Origin: Spirochaetia bacterium
GTDB taxonomy: Bacteria; Spirochaetota; Spirochaetia; DTKZ01
Assembly: GCA_031270615.1 (NCBI GenBank)
Contig: JAISXE010000030.1
Coordinates: forward strand, 1-19,624
Reading direction: 5' to 3'
DNA: 19,624 nt
Shown piece by piece: positions 7,125-14,373 of the stretch. Made by a program: the position numbers and the translations under genes. Each line of letters begins with the position of its first letter. Positions within the stretch are counted from its first letter, which is position 1. The notes below the pieces were generated by a model. It saw only the letters and a program-made list of their open reading frames with translations, was not told the origin of the DNA and ran no database searches.

Positions 7125-8090
7125 ATGAAGAGGATTTTTATTATTGCTGCCATGTTTTTGCTTTTGGCAAACACTGTTTGGGCAACAGGCAAGGGTGAAG
7201 CCGCGGTAAGCGATTGGCCCAAAAAAGCAGTGCAAATTATTGTGCCTTTCAGTCCGGGCGGGGATTCCGATTTTAATGGACGGGCATATCAGGCGCGTCT
7301 GGAAGAATTCCTTGGCCAGCCGGTTGTTGTCACAAATATCAATGGAAACAATGGCCAAGTCGGCGCTATGCAGGTAAAAAACAGCGCCCCCGACGGCTAT
7401 ACCATTCTTTTGTGGCATTCAGGGATGTTCGTCAGCAAGGCTGCCGGCGCGACAGACTTGACCCTTGACAGCTTTGAAATCCCGATTGTGGCCGGCAAAG
7501 ACGGGGGTTATGCGATATGCGTTAATGGCAAATCGCCCTACACCGACTTGAAATCCCTTATGGACGCTTCAAGAGCGGCGCCTGATAAACTTACGATGGG
7601 AATTGGTTCGTATGGAACCACGCATGTTATGGCCATCCTGCTGAACAAAGCGGGCGGCAAATTCAAACTGGTAGATGTTGGCGGCGCGGCGGATAGGACC
7701 AAAGCGCTTCTTGGCGCCCATGTGGATGCCATTCCTACGCCTTTGGGGGCCGCCGTTCCGTATGCCAAATCCAATGACTACCGGATTCTTGCTGTTGTTG
7801 GGGAAGAACGCAACGCGGTGTATAAGGATGTTCCAACTGCTATCGAATCCGGCTATAAAGGCGTGTCGTTTACGGTTTATTACTTTTTTGCTTTCCCCAA
7901 AGGGACGCCACAGGCTATTGTTTCAAAATTTGCCGAGGCTTGCCGCAAAGTTTATGAAAAGCCGGATTACCGGGCGAGCATTCAGGAAACATTCCAGCAG
8001 AGCCCATTTTTCATGATGGGCGACGAAGCGGTCAAGTTTCTTTCAAAACAGGAATCCGAAATGATGGCTCTATCGGACGCATTAAAATAA
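7125..8090 (+). CDS. tctC: TTT transporter periplasmic binding protein (Bug/TctC family)
   Basis: 321 residues. It captures an organic-acid-like solute in the periplasm and hands it to the TctAB membrane pair. A Sec signal peptide is clear (charged MKR, hydrophobic core, VWA before residue 21); there is no lipobox cysteine. The mature protein shows family landmarks: WPKKAVQIIVPFSPGGDSDFNGR (29-51), GQPVVVTNINGNNGQVGA and the very typical SAPDGYTIL. The long-chain length and C-terminal DALK ending fit the family. A strong GAGGAGG precedes the ATG. It is first in an operon with tctB, tctA and a DapA-like gene. Ligands in this family range from citrate to aromatic, amino and sugar acids, so the substrate is left open. 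Confidence 0.93.
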   Translation: MKRIFIIAAMFLLLANTVWATGKGEAAVSDWPKKAVQIIVPFSPGGDSDFNGRAYQARLEEFLGQPVVVTNINGNNGQVGAMQVKNSAPDGYTILLWHSGMFVSKAAGATDLTLDSFEIPIVAGKDGGYAICVNGKSPYTDLKSLMDASRAAPDKLTMGIGSYGTTHVMAILLNKAGGKFKLVDVGGAADRTKALLGAHVDAIPTPLGAAVPYAKSNDYRILAVVGEERNAVYKDVPTAIESGYKGVSFTVYYFFAFPKGTPQAIVSKFAEACRKVYEKPDYRASIQETFQQSPFFMMGDEAVKFLSKQESEMMALSDALK

Positions 8091-8100
8091 ACTGGATAAG

Positions 8101-8129
8101 CAGGAACGGAAGGATCCCTTCCGTTCCTG
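8101..8129 (+). promoter_or_regulatory. Perfect 13-bp hairpin between tctC and tctB
   Basis: Arms caggaacggaagg (8101-8113) and ccttccgttcctg (8117-8129) pair perfectly around a 3-base loop, 10 bases after the tctC stop. The tctB ribosome site AGGAG starts 1-2 bases after the stem. There is no T-run, so it is not a standard terminator. It may stabilise the tctC 3' end or limit downstream translation. Confidence 0.7.
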
Positions 8130-8140
8130 AAGGAGAAGCC

Positions 8141-8626
8141 GTGAATAAAGAGTCTAAAGCAACAATCTTTACCGGTATAGGTTTTCTTCTTTACGGGGCA
8201 GCATGGCTTTACGCGGGACTGACTATGACTGTAAAGGGAAAAGGAGGGGATTTTGGTCCGGCCTTTCTGCCCAAGGTGATTGGCGCGACTATTGTTTTTC
8301 TCAGTGTCGTGTTGGTATATACGGCTTTTTTGAATAATAAAAGAACTGCGGCAACGCAAAAAACACAAAACAATGGTTTATATGATTACAGAAGCGTCAT
8401 TTTTACCATTGTGCTGCTTGTGCTGTATATGTTTACCATGAAACCGATAGGCTTTATTATTTCAAGTACGCTGTATCTGTTTTTGCAAATGATTATCATG
8501 GCAAATAAACCGGGGAAAAGGCAAATTGCCACCTACGCGATTATTTCCCTCGTGTTGCCCTACCTTGTCGATTATCTTTTTTATTCCATGTTCGCGTTGA
8601 TGCTGCCCGATGGACTGTTGGGATAG
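8141..8626 (+). CDS. tctB: TTT transporter small membrane subunit TctB
   Basis: 161 residues, typical size for TctB, the poorly conserved small integral membrane partner of TctA. Four hydrophobic segments can be seen: about 7-28 (TIFTGIGFLLYGAAWLYAGLTM), 43-65 (PKVIGATIVFLSVVLVYTAFL), 85-118 (two halves around KPIGFIISSTLYLFLQMIIM), and 130-158. The PAFLPKVIG motif after the first helix is common in TctB proteins. The GTG start at 8141 is preceded by AGGAG with 5-base spacing, directly after the intergenic hairpin. It sits between tctC and tctA as in the classic tctCBA order and ends 9 bases before tctA. Confidence 0.88.
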   Translation: MNKESKATIFTGIGFLLYGAAWLYAGLTMTVKGKGGDFGPAFLPKVIGATIVFLSVVLVYTAFLNNKRTAATQKTQNNGLYDYRSVIFTIVLLVLYMFTMKPIGFIISSTLYLFLQMIIMANKPGKRQIATYAIISLVLPYLVDYLFYSMFALMLPDGLLG

Positions 8627-8635
8627 GAGAAGCTT

Positions 8636-10120
8636 ATGTTGATGTCGGCTTTTGCTGCTGTTTTTACGCCGCTTACCCTGCTGCTGATTACCGGCGGCGT
8701 TGTGTTAGGTATTATTTTTGGCGCCATCCCGGGAATGAGCGCCACCATGGCGGTTGCCCTGTGCCTGCCCATCACTTTTGGGCTGAGTCCCGTCCAGGGA
8801 CTTTCCTTGCTTTTGGGTTTATACATCGGCGGGATTTCCGGAGGCCTTATTTCCGCCATACTTTTAAAGATACCGGGAACCCCTTCGTCAATCGCCACTT
8901 GTTTTGATGGCCACCCTATGGCGTTAAAAGGCCAGGCGGGCAAGGCGCTTGGTGTCGGCATCCTGTATTCCTTTTTAGGCGGGCTTTTAAGTTTTATCGC
9001 GCTTATTACCCTTGCTCCTCCAATTGCCAGGTTTTCGCTGAAATTTTCCGCTTTCGAATATTGTTCTATTACAGTTTTTTCGATAACAATGATTGCCAGC
9101 CTTTCCGAGGGGAGCATCATAAAAGGGCTTCTCAGCGGGGCGATTGGTCTTTCTATTGCCTTGATTGGCGCGGCGCCTATTGATTCCTATAAACGGTTTA
9201 CCTTTGGATTATGGGAACTGGATTTGGGTTTTGGGCTTTTGTCGGTACTCATCGGATTTTACGCAGTTGCGGAAATAATTGAAACAGCGGGAAACAAGCT
9301 GAAAATCACAAAAGAGACGACAATTGAATTTAAACTGAAAGGTTTTGGGATTTCCCTGGCGGAATTCATAGGCCAAGTATGGAATTTTTTCCGTTCCGCC
9401 CTTATTGGTATAGGCATTGGCATCCTGCCGGGAATCGGCGGGGGCACTTCAAATATCATCGCGTATGTCGTTGCAAAAAAGCAGTCCAAATATCCGGAGA
9501 AGTTCGGCACGGGTATCATTGACGGCCTAATAGCCTCTGAGACGGCAAATAACGCCACTATCGGGGGGGCGCTTATTCCCCTGCTTACCATTGGCATCCC
9601 CGGAGACAGCGTGACGGCTATGCTGTTGGGCGGGTTAATGATTCATGGTATTATACCCGGACCGATGCTGTTTCAGACAAACGGCGAGCTTGTGTACTCT
9701 GTTTTTATCGCTTTGATGGTTGCCAATATTATTATGATCATTGTTGAGTCTTGCGGAATACGTATTTTCGTAAAGTTACTGCAAATACCAAAAAACATTT
9801 TATTGTCGGTAATAGTGTGCCTTTGTGTGGTCGGCGCTTTTGCGACGAATAATCGTGTTTTTGATGTTCAATCCATGATTGTTTTCGGAATAATCGGCTA
9901 TGTTTTGGCTAAAGTCAAAATACCTTTGCCGCCTATTATACTTGGCTTTATCCTGGGGCCGATTCTGGAAACAAACCTGCGCCGCGGCCTTATGTTAAGC
10001 AGCGGCAGTTTTCTTCCGTTTTTGACAAAACCCATTTCCGCCGTATTTCTATTGCTGGCCCTGTTGTCTGTTGGTTTGACAATCGCAAAAGAGATCCGGA
10101 CCAGACGAACGGTAAAATAA
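8636..10120 (+). CDS. tctA: TTT transporter large membrane subunit TctA
   Basis: 494 residues with about 12 hydrophobic segments, matching TctA, the permease that moves the solute inward using an ion gradient. The family signature appears twice, as expected from its internal duplication: GIIFGAIPGMSATMAVALCLPITFGL at about 25-50, and GIGIGILPGIGGGTSNIIAYVVAKKQSK at about 257-284. The glycine- and proline-rich loops are thought to line the transport path. Other conserved text includes GIPGDSVTAMLLGGLMIHGIIPGP. The ATG at 8636 follows AGGAG by 6 bases. The stop is 17 bases before the DapA-like gene, which has its own AGGAG. Confidence 0.95.
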   Translation: MLMSAFAAVFTPLTLLLITGGVVLGIIFGAIPGMSATMAVALCLPITFGLSPVQGLSLLLGLYIGGISGGLISAILLKIPGTPSSIATCFDGHPMALKGQAGKALGVGILYSFLGGLLSFIALITLAPPIARFSLKFSAFEYCSITVFSITMIASLSEGSIIKGLLSGAIGLSIALIGAAPIDSYKRFTFGLWELDLGFGLLSVLIGFYAVAEIIETAGNKLKITKETTIEFKLKGFGISLAEFIGQVWNFFRSALIGIGIGILPGIGGGTSNIIAYVVAKKQSKYPEKFGTGIIDGLIASETANNATIGGALIPLLTIGIPGDSVTAMLLGGLMIHGIIPGPMLFQTNGELVYSVFIALMVANIIMIIVESCGIRIFVKLLQIPKNILLSVIVCLCVVGAFATNNRVFDVQSMIVFGIIGYVLAKVKIPLPPIILGFILGPILETNLRRGLMLSSGSFLPFLTKPISAVFLLLALLSVGLTIAKEIRTRRTVK

Positions 10121-10137
10121 ATTTGTAAGGAGCTGAT

Positions 10138-11031
10138 ATGAGTTTCATTCCCAGGGGCATACTGCCCGCCATGATTACGCCTTTTACCAAAGAAGGCAAA
10201 GTCAATATTCCTGCATTGCGGAAGCTGATAGAGTATCTCATCGATGGAGGCGTCCATGGAATTTTTGCGATTGGCACGACGGGCGAATTCTACGCGCTGT
10301 CCAATACTGAATATCAGGAAATCCTTGAAGTAACCGTGGAGCAGGTGAAGGGCCGCGTTCCCGTCTATGCCGGCGCCAACGCAATCGGCACCCGTGAGTC
10401 TGTTGTCCTCGCTTCCATCGCGCAAAAAGTGGGCGGTATCAGCGCACTTAGCGTATTGACGCCATATTTTATCGGTTTGACGCAAAATGAACTCTACAAT
10501 CATTTCGCGGCGATTGCCGCAAGTACCAGCCTCCCTATTATTCTGTACGACAACGCGCCGAAAACCCATTTGACGATAAAACCCGCCACGGCGGAAAAGC
10601 TGGCCGACATTCCCAACATTGTGGGAATAAAAGATTCTACGGGAGACATGACGAATACCGCAGACATTATAAACCGCACGCGCGGCAAGGATTTTTCTGT
10701 TATGATGGGACGCGACAGCCTGATTCATGCGGCGCTCAGTTACGGCGCAACCGGAGCGGTGGCGGCTACCGCGAATGTCGCTCCGCGCCTGGTGTCGGAT
10801 ATTTACGACAAGTTTGTTGCGGGCGATATTGCCGGTTCCCTGGAAGACCAGTACCGGCTTGTGCCTTTGCGTATCGCTTTTGGGCTGGGGTCTTTTCCAA
10901 CGGTTATCAAGGAAGCGCTGGAGCTTTTGGGTATTGAGGCTGGCCCTTGCGCGGCTCCGACTGGGCCTATGACGGAGGAGGAAAAGCAGCAATTGAAGCG
11001 CGTGCTTATGGAAATGCAGCTTTTGAAATAA
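10138..11031 (+). CDS. DapA/N-acetylneuraminate-lyase family aldolase or dehydratase
   Basis: 297 residues forming the class I TIM-barrel family of dihydrodipicolinate synthase, neuraminate lyase, KDG aldolase and relatives. It acts on 2-keto acids through a Schiff base. Catalytic parts are present: GTTGE at 46-50, the shuttle tyrosine Y110 (LTPYF), Y137 (LYDNAP) and Schiff-base lysine K165 (VGIKDSTGD). The arginine of true DapA (R138 in E. coli, five residues after the catalytic tyrosine) is K142 here, which argues against lysine biosynthesis. Its place behind tctCBA, with AGGAG before the ATG, points to breakdown of the imported acid. The stop TAA is followed at once by an in-frame TAG. The exact substrate, for example a 2-keto-3-deoxy acid, is inference. 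Confidence 0.9.
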   Translation: MSFIPRGILPAMITPFTKEGKVNIPALRKLIEYLIDGGVHGIFAIGTTGEFYALSNTEYQEILEVTVEQVKGRVPVYAGANAIGTRESVVLASIAQKVGGISALSVLTPYFIGLTQNELYNHFAAIAASTSLPIILYDNAPKTHLTIKPATAEKLADIPNIVGIKDSTGDMTNTADIINRTRGKDFSVMMGRDSLIHAALSYGATGAVAATANVAPRLVSDIYDKFVAGDIAGSLEDQYRLVPLRIAFGLGSFPTVIKEALELLGIEAGPCAAPTGPMTEEEKQQLKRVLMEMQLLK

Positions 11032-11049
11032 TAGAGTTGTTTAGAAACC
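11030..11049 (+). repeat. 20-base repeat aatagagttgtttagaaacc
   Basis: Identical to 5601-5620 upstream of the ROK gene and nearly identical to 487-506 on the minus strand. Here it overlaps the stop codon of the DapA-like gene and ends 3 bases before the left terminal repeat of hairpin repeat copy D. The second palindrome arm is absent. Confidence 0.75.
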
Positions 11050-11353
11050 ACTGTCAACGAGTTAAGGTCCGCAATCAGCCCGTGGGGCGCCAGGGGCTGG
11101 TCGCAATTTTGCTTCGCAAAATTGTTGCTCGCCCATGCAGCCGGGATTGCAGCGGAAATCCTTTTTGCCGCCCTGCGGCAAAAAGATTGAAGCGGAAAGC
11201 CCGGTTTTTGGCGCGGGAGCGCCAAAAAGGCGCACATCTTTTTTTTAACTTGTTGACATTGGAAAAAATGGACAAAAAAATGCGAAATTTCGATCAAAAG
11301 TCCGTACCTTCGGTGTGGTCCGGTGGTTTCTCTTATTCTTCTGCATAAGGTGA
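11032..11353. other. 322-base gap between the aldolase and lactonase genes
   Basis: It holds the 20-base repeat at 11030-11049, the complete hairpin element D (11053-11257), and then about 95 bases whose last half (11305-11350, ggtttctcttattctt...) matches 519-575. The latter includes the AAGG before the lactonase start. A TTGACA lies at 11253-11258, at the end of element D, but the hexamer 17 bases downstream (aaaaat) is a poor -10. Confidence 0.65.
11053..11257 (+). repeat. Hairpin repeat family, copy D (complete, with terminal inverted repeats)
   Basis: A 205-base element bounded by gtcaacgagttaa (11053-11065) and ttaacttgttgac (11245-11257), inverted repeats matching at 12 of 13 bases. 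Inside, in order: H0 (cagccc 11076-11081 with gggctg 11094-11099), H1 (caattttgc 11104-11112 with gcaaaattg 11116-11124), the linker gattgcagcggaaatc, H2 (ctttttgccgc 11161-11171 with gcggcaaaaag 11175-11185), the linker attgaagcggaaagcccgg, and H3 (tttttggcgc 11205-11214 with gcgccaaaaa 11219-11228). An alternative stem gcgcc/ggcgc (11219-11233) is followed by a T8 run (11239-11246), so it may also end transcription of the operon upstream. Confidence 0.88.
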
Positions 11354-12472
11354 GTGAGTAAGATAAAAATGCAGGAATTTGTTTTTGTTGGGACATATAC
11401 GGAAAGTATCAAATTCGGAACCGGGAATATCCTGAGCGGCAAGGGTGAAGGTATTTATATTCTTAGGTTTGATTCTTCTACCGGAAAACTGGAACACTAT
11501 CGTACTGTGAAAGGTATTGTAAATCCGTCGTATTTTTGTGTGCGAACACACAATCGGTTTGTGTATGCGGTCAATGAACTTAAACAATATGAAGGAAAAG
11601 CATCCGGCTCGGTAAGCGCGTTTGAATTGAACCGGAAAGACATGTCCCTGCGCGCGCTCAATACGCGGCCGACACAGGGGACAGATCCTTGCCATATTTG
11701 TCTTAATAATACCGAAACACATGTTTTTGTGTCTAATTTTATGAGCGGAAGCGTGTGTGTCTTTCCGCTTAGGGATGATGGAAGCCTGGGAGAAGCCTCA
11801 CAGTTTATTCAGCACGCCGGTTCGAGTAAAGATCCCGTGCGTCAAACCGGTCCTCATGCTCATTCGCTGACTTTCGACAACAGGAACCAGTTTGCGTTTG
11901 TTCCGGATCTTGGCATTGACAAACTGGTGGTCTACCGGCACGATGTGGCAACGGGGCGTTTGATGCGGGGAATCGCGGCGGATTACAGTCTGCCGCCGGG
12001 ATCCGGCCCCCGGCATTTTACGTTCCATCCCAATGGGCGTTTTGCATATTTAATCAATGAGTTGGCTTCGGCAATATCGGTTTTTCAGTACGCACAGGAG
12101 ACGGGCGGGCTTATGGAACTGCAAACTGTTCCAACGATACAAGAAGGGTTCAAAGGGGATAATACGTGCGCCGATATTCATATTACTCCCTCGGGGAAAT
12201 TTCTCTATGGATCAAATAGGGGAGAAGATAGTCTTGTTATCTACAAGATAGACGAGGAGGATGGGCATTTGTCATATATCGGGCATAGCGGTTCGGGCGG
12301 CAGGACTCCCAGAAATTTCGCTATCGATACAAGCGGAAGGTACCTTTTGACGGCGAATCAGGATAGCGATACGGTAGTTGTTTTCAACATTGATATGGAA
12401 ACAGGAGAGCTTTCCCGAATTGGCGGTGTAGATATTCCTACGCCTGTATGCGTAAAATGTATCGTGATTTGA
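11354..12472 (+). CDS. Seven-bladed beta-propeller lactonase (Pgl/YbhE family)
   Basis: 372 residues matching the lactonase family that includes cytosolic 6-phosphogluconolactonase, which opens sugar lactones to aldonic acids. Repeated blade motifs are plain: an opening FVGTYTES, GPHAHSLTFDNRNQFAFVPDLG, GSGPRHFTFHPNGRFAYLINEL, CADIHITPSGKFLYGSNRGEDS and RTPRNFAIDTSGRYLLTANQDSDT. There is no signal peptide. The GTG at 11354 follows AAGG by 3 bases; an in-frame ATG at 11369 (MQEFVFVGTY) would also match the family start, so the N-terminus is uncertain by five residues. The gene is much richer in A+T than htpG or opp. The TauE-type gene starts 6 bases after its stop, so the two are surely co-transcribed. 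The lactone could be a sugar acid related to the upstream aldolase, but that is inference. Confidence 0.88.
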   Translation: MSKIKMQEFVFVGTYTESIKFGTGNILSGKGEGIYILRFDSSTGKLEHYRTVKGIVNPSYFCVRTHNRFVYAVNELKQYEGKASGSVSAFELNRKDMSLRALNTRPTQGTDPCHICLNNTETHVFVSNFMSGSVCVFPLRDDGSLGEASQFIQHAGSSKDPVRQTGPHAHSLTFDNRNQFAFVPDLGIDKLVVYRHDVATGRLMRGIAADYSLPPGSGPRHFTFHPNGRFAYLINELASAISVFQYAQETGGLMELQTVPTIQEGFKGDNTCADIHITPSGKFLYGSNRGEDSLVIYKIDEEDGHLSYIGHSGSGGRTPRNFAIDTSGRYLLTANQDSDTVVVFNIDMETGELSRIGGVDIPTPVCVKCIVI

Positions 12473-12478
12473 ATCGGC

Positions 12479-13270
12479 ATGAATTTTTTTGCGAATAGCC
12501 AATTAACGCCCTGGCAATGGGGGCTCCTCATTTTTTGTGCAATCGGTATTGGTGTCTCAAAAACAGGAATTGCCGGCGTCGGCAGTATTGTGATTTCTGT
12601 CGTTGCGCTCGTGTTTCAGGCGCGGGAGTCTACCGGCATTGTGCTGCCGATGATATGTTTTGCCGATATACTTGCGATAATCTGGTACAGGCGGAATGTT
12701 GCCTGGAAATATATTGGCGTATTACTCCCGTGGGCGCTATGTGGTTTTTGTATTGCCCTGATTTTTGATAATTTTATTTCCACGAACAGCTCGTATGACG
12801 CCATATTTCAGATCATGCTTGGAGTATGTATTCTCATCTGCCTTATCGTAATGATTTGGAACGATTATTATCATGCCAAAAATGCGTTTGTCCCTTCCTC
12901 CCGATGGTTTGGAGTTTTGTTCGGGATACTTGGGGGATTTACTACCATGATCGGTAACACGGCGGGTCCGATTCTGTCCATTTATCTTTTAGCAATGCGG
13001 CTGCCCAAAATAAGTTTTGTAGGTACCGCTGTCTGGTTTTTTTTCATCATAAATTTTTTGAAATTACCTCTTCAGTATTTTATTTGGCGGAATATCAAAC
13101 TTGAAGGCTTGCTGCTTAATCTTACGCTCTCTCCATTTATTGTTTTGGGCGCGGCCCTAGGCATTGTTATAGTTAAAAAAATATCGGAACACCGTTACCG
13201 AATTTGGGTGTATATTATGACAATCGTATCAATTGGGCTCCTGTTTTGGCAGGTGTATAGCCAAAATTAA
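12479..13270 (+). CDS. TauE/SafE-family membrane exporter
   Basis: 263 residues, the usual length of the TauE/SafE (sulfite exporter-like) family of inner-membrane proteins thought to export small anions such as sulfite, sulfoacetate or other organosulfonates and carboxylates. Seven or eight hydrophobic segments are visible. The paired family motifs are IGIGVSKTGIAGVGSIVISVVALVF (18-42) near the N-terminus and FGILGGFTTMIGNTAGPILSIYLLAM (about 148-173) after the middle loop. No ribosome site is seen, which fits coupling to the lactonase gene 6 bases upstream. Base composition is strongly A+T-rich; the stretch 13021-13080 is about 30 percent G+C. The exported compound is unknown. Confidence 0.87.
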   Translation: MNFFANSQLTPWQWGLLIFCAIGIGVSKTGIAGVGSIVISVVALVFQARESTGIVLPMICFADILAIIWYRRNVAWKYIGVLLPWALCGFCIALIFDNFISTNSSYDAIFQIMLGVCILICLIVMIWNDYYHAKNAFVPSSRWFGVLFGILGGFTTMIGNTAGPILSIYLLAMRLPKISFVGTAVWFFFIINFLKLPLQYFIWRNIKLEGLLLNLTLSPFIVLGAALGIVIVKKISEHRYRIWVYIMTIVSIGLLFWQVYSQN

Positions 13271-13289
13271 AGCCGGAGAAATTAACATG

Positions 13290-13354
13290 GGACCACACGG
13301 AAAAACACGGGCTTTTCATCGAAATCTCCTGTCCGTGTCCGTCCCTCGCTGTCC
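13290..13354. repeat. Short cacgga-type direct and inverted repeats
   Basis: The 122 bases between the TauE-type stop and the oppF stop contain gaccacacgg, aaaaacacgg and, inverted, gtccgtgtccgt. Related text occurs at 350-372 (accacggacaacacgga) and about 519-535 (gtccgtgtggtc). No convincing terminator for either convergent operon was found here. Confidence 0.5.
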
Positions 13355-13392
13355 ATAATAAATTCTTTATGAGTATGCGCACCATGAGCTGC

Positions 13393-14373
13393 CTATCTTT
13401 CCCGAAAACACGCGCTGTGGTGCCCGCTTTCGGTTTCCTCAAGCGGCGGGACTTCGCGCGCGCACTCCTGGCTCCTTTGGGGGCAGCGCGAATAAAAGGC
13501 GCAGCCCGGGGGCAGCCGGATAAGGCTGGGCGGCTCGCCTGAATCAGGCGGAGCGCCGCCCTCCGCGCTGCGGTTTCCCGGCATTGCCGCAAGAAGAAGC
13601 CTCGTGTAGGGATGCCGTGCGCGGGAACTCAAAACCTTTGACGGCCCCGCTTCCACGATGCGCCCCGCGTACATGACCGACACGTAATCGCTTAAGTAGA
13701 AAACCACCGCCAGATTGTGCGCGATAAAAAGATAGGAGATTCCCGTCTCCTCCTGAATGTCCAGAAGCAGGTTCAGTATCTGCGATTGAATCGACACATC
13801 AAGAGAGGACACCGGCTCGTCGCAGACGATAAACGAAGGCCTCGCCGAAAGGGCGCGGGCGATGCAGATCCTCTGCCGCTGGCCACCGGAGAACTCATGG
13901 GGGTATTTGCGTATGTCCGACCCGGACAGGCCCACGCGCTCAAGAAGGCCGGCGGCCGTATCGTCAAGCTCACGGGAGCTCAGCCTGGAGCTGCCTTCGC
14001 CGTAACGCAGCGGTTCGGTTACGATGCCGCGTATCTGCATTTTCGGGTTCAACGACGCATAGGGATCCTGAAAGATGTACTGCATGCCGCGGCGCAGTTT
14101 TTTCAGTTCGGGCGGGCCCAGGGCGAACACATCGGGAGTCTCCCCAAAGCTGAAGCTGCCCGAGTCCGGCTCAATCACGCGCAGAAGAAGGCGCGCCGTG
14201 GTGGTTTTTCCGCTGCCGGATTCGCCCACAAGGCCGTGAGTCCGGCCTCTTTCGATGGCAAGCGACACGCCGTTTACGGCGTGGACTTTTTCCGCCGCAC
14301 GGGAAAAAAGCCCCGCCTTGAGGGGAAAATGCTTGACCAGGTCTTTGACCACGATAAAAGGCGCGCTAGACAT
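13393..14373 (-). CDS. oppF: Peptide-type ABC transporter ATPase, OppF/DppF-like
   Basis: 326 residues, standard for the second ATPase of oligopeptide/dipeptide/nickel-type importers. Walker A is GESGSGKT at 50-57, the Q-loop FQDP at 101-104, the ABC signature FSGGQ at 161-165, Walker B FIVCDE at 181-186, and the switch histidine is H219 (IAHN). The C-terminus has the cysteine-bearing tail (CAFYSRCPQRSQEC) typical of OppD/OppF. All ATPase residues look intact. Its start overlaps the end of oppD by 8 bases, so translation is coupled. It is the last gene of the operon, converging on the TauE-type gene. The substrate is unknown; no binding protein or first permease lies next to it. Confidence 0.94.
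   Translation of the reverse strand: MSSAPFIVVKDLVKHFPLKAGLFSRAAEKVHAVNGVSLAIERGRTHGLVGESGSGKTTTARLLLRVIEPDSGSFSFGETPDVFALGPPELKKLRRGMQYIFQDPYASLNPKMQIRGIVTEPLRYGEGSSRLSSRELDDTAAGLLERVGLSGSDIRKYPHEFSGGQRQRICIARALSARPSFIVCDEPVSSLDVSIQSQILNLLLDIQEETGISYLFIAHNLAVVFYLSDYVSVMYAGRIVEAGPSKVLSSRARHPYTRLLLAAMPGNRSAEGGAPPDSGEPPSLIRLPPGCAFYSRCPQRSQECAREVPPLEETESGHHSACFRER

Noticed and set aside
10138..11031. Dihydrodipicolinate synthase (dapA) for lysine synthesis
   Set aside because: The key arginine position is K142, and the gene sits behind an uptake operon; the family is right but the role is probably catabolic.
10803..11396. Minus-strand frame of 197 codons
   Set aside because: It spans the aldolase 3' end and repeat copy D; there is no family resemblance.
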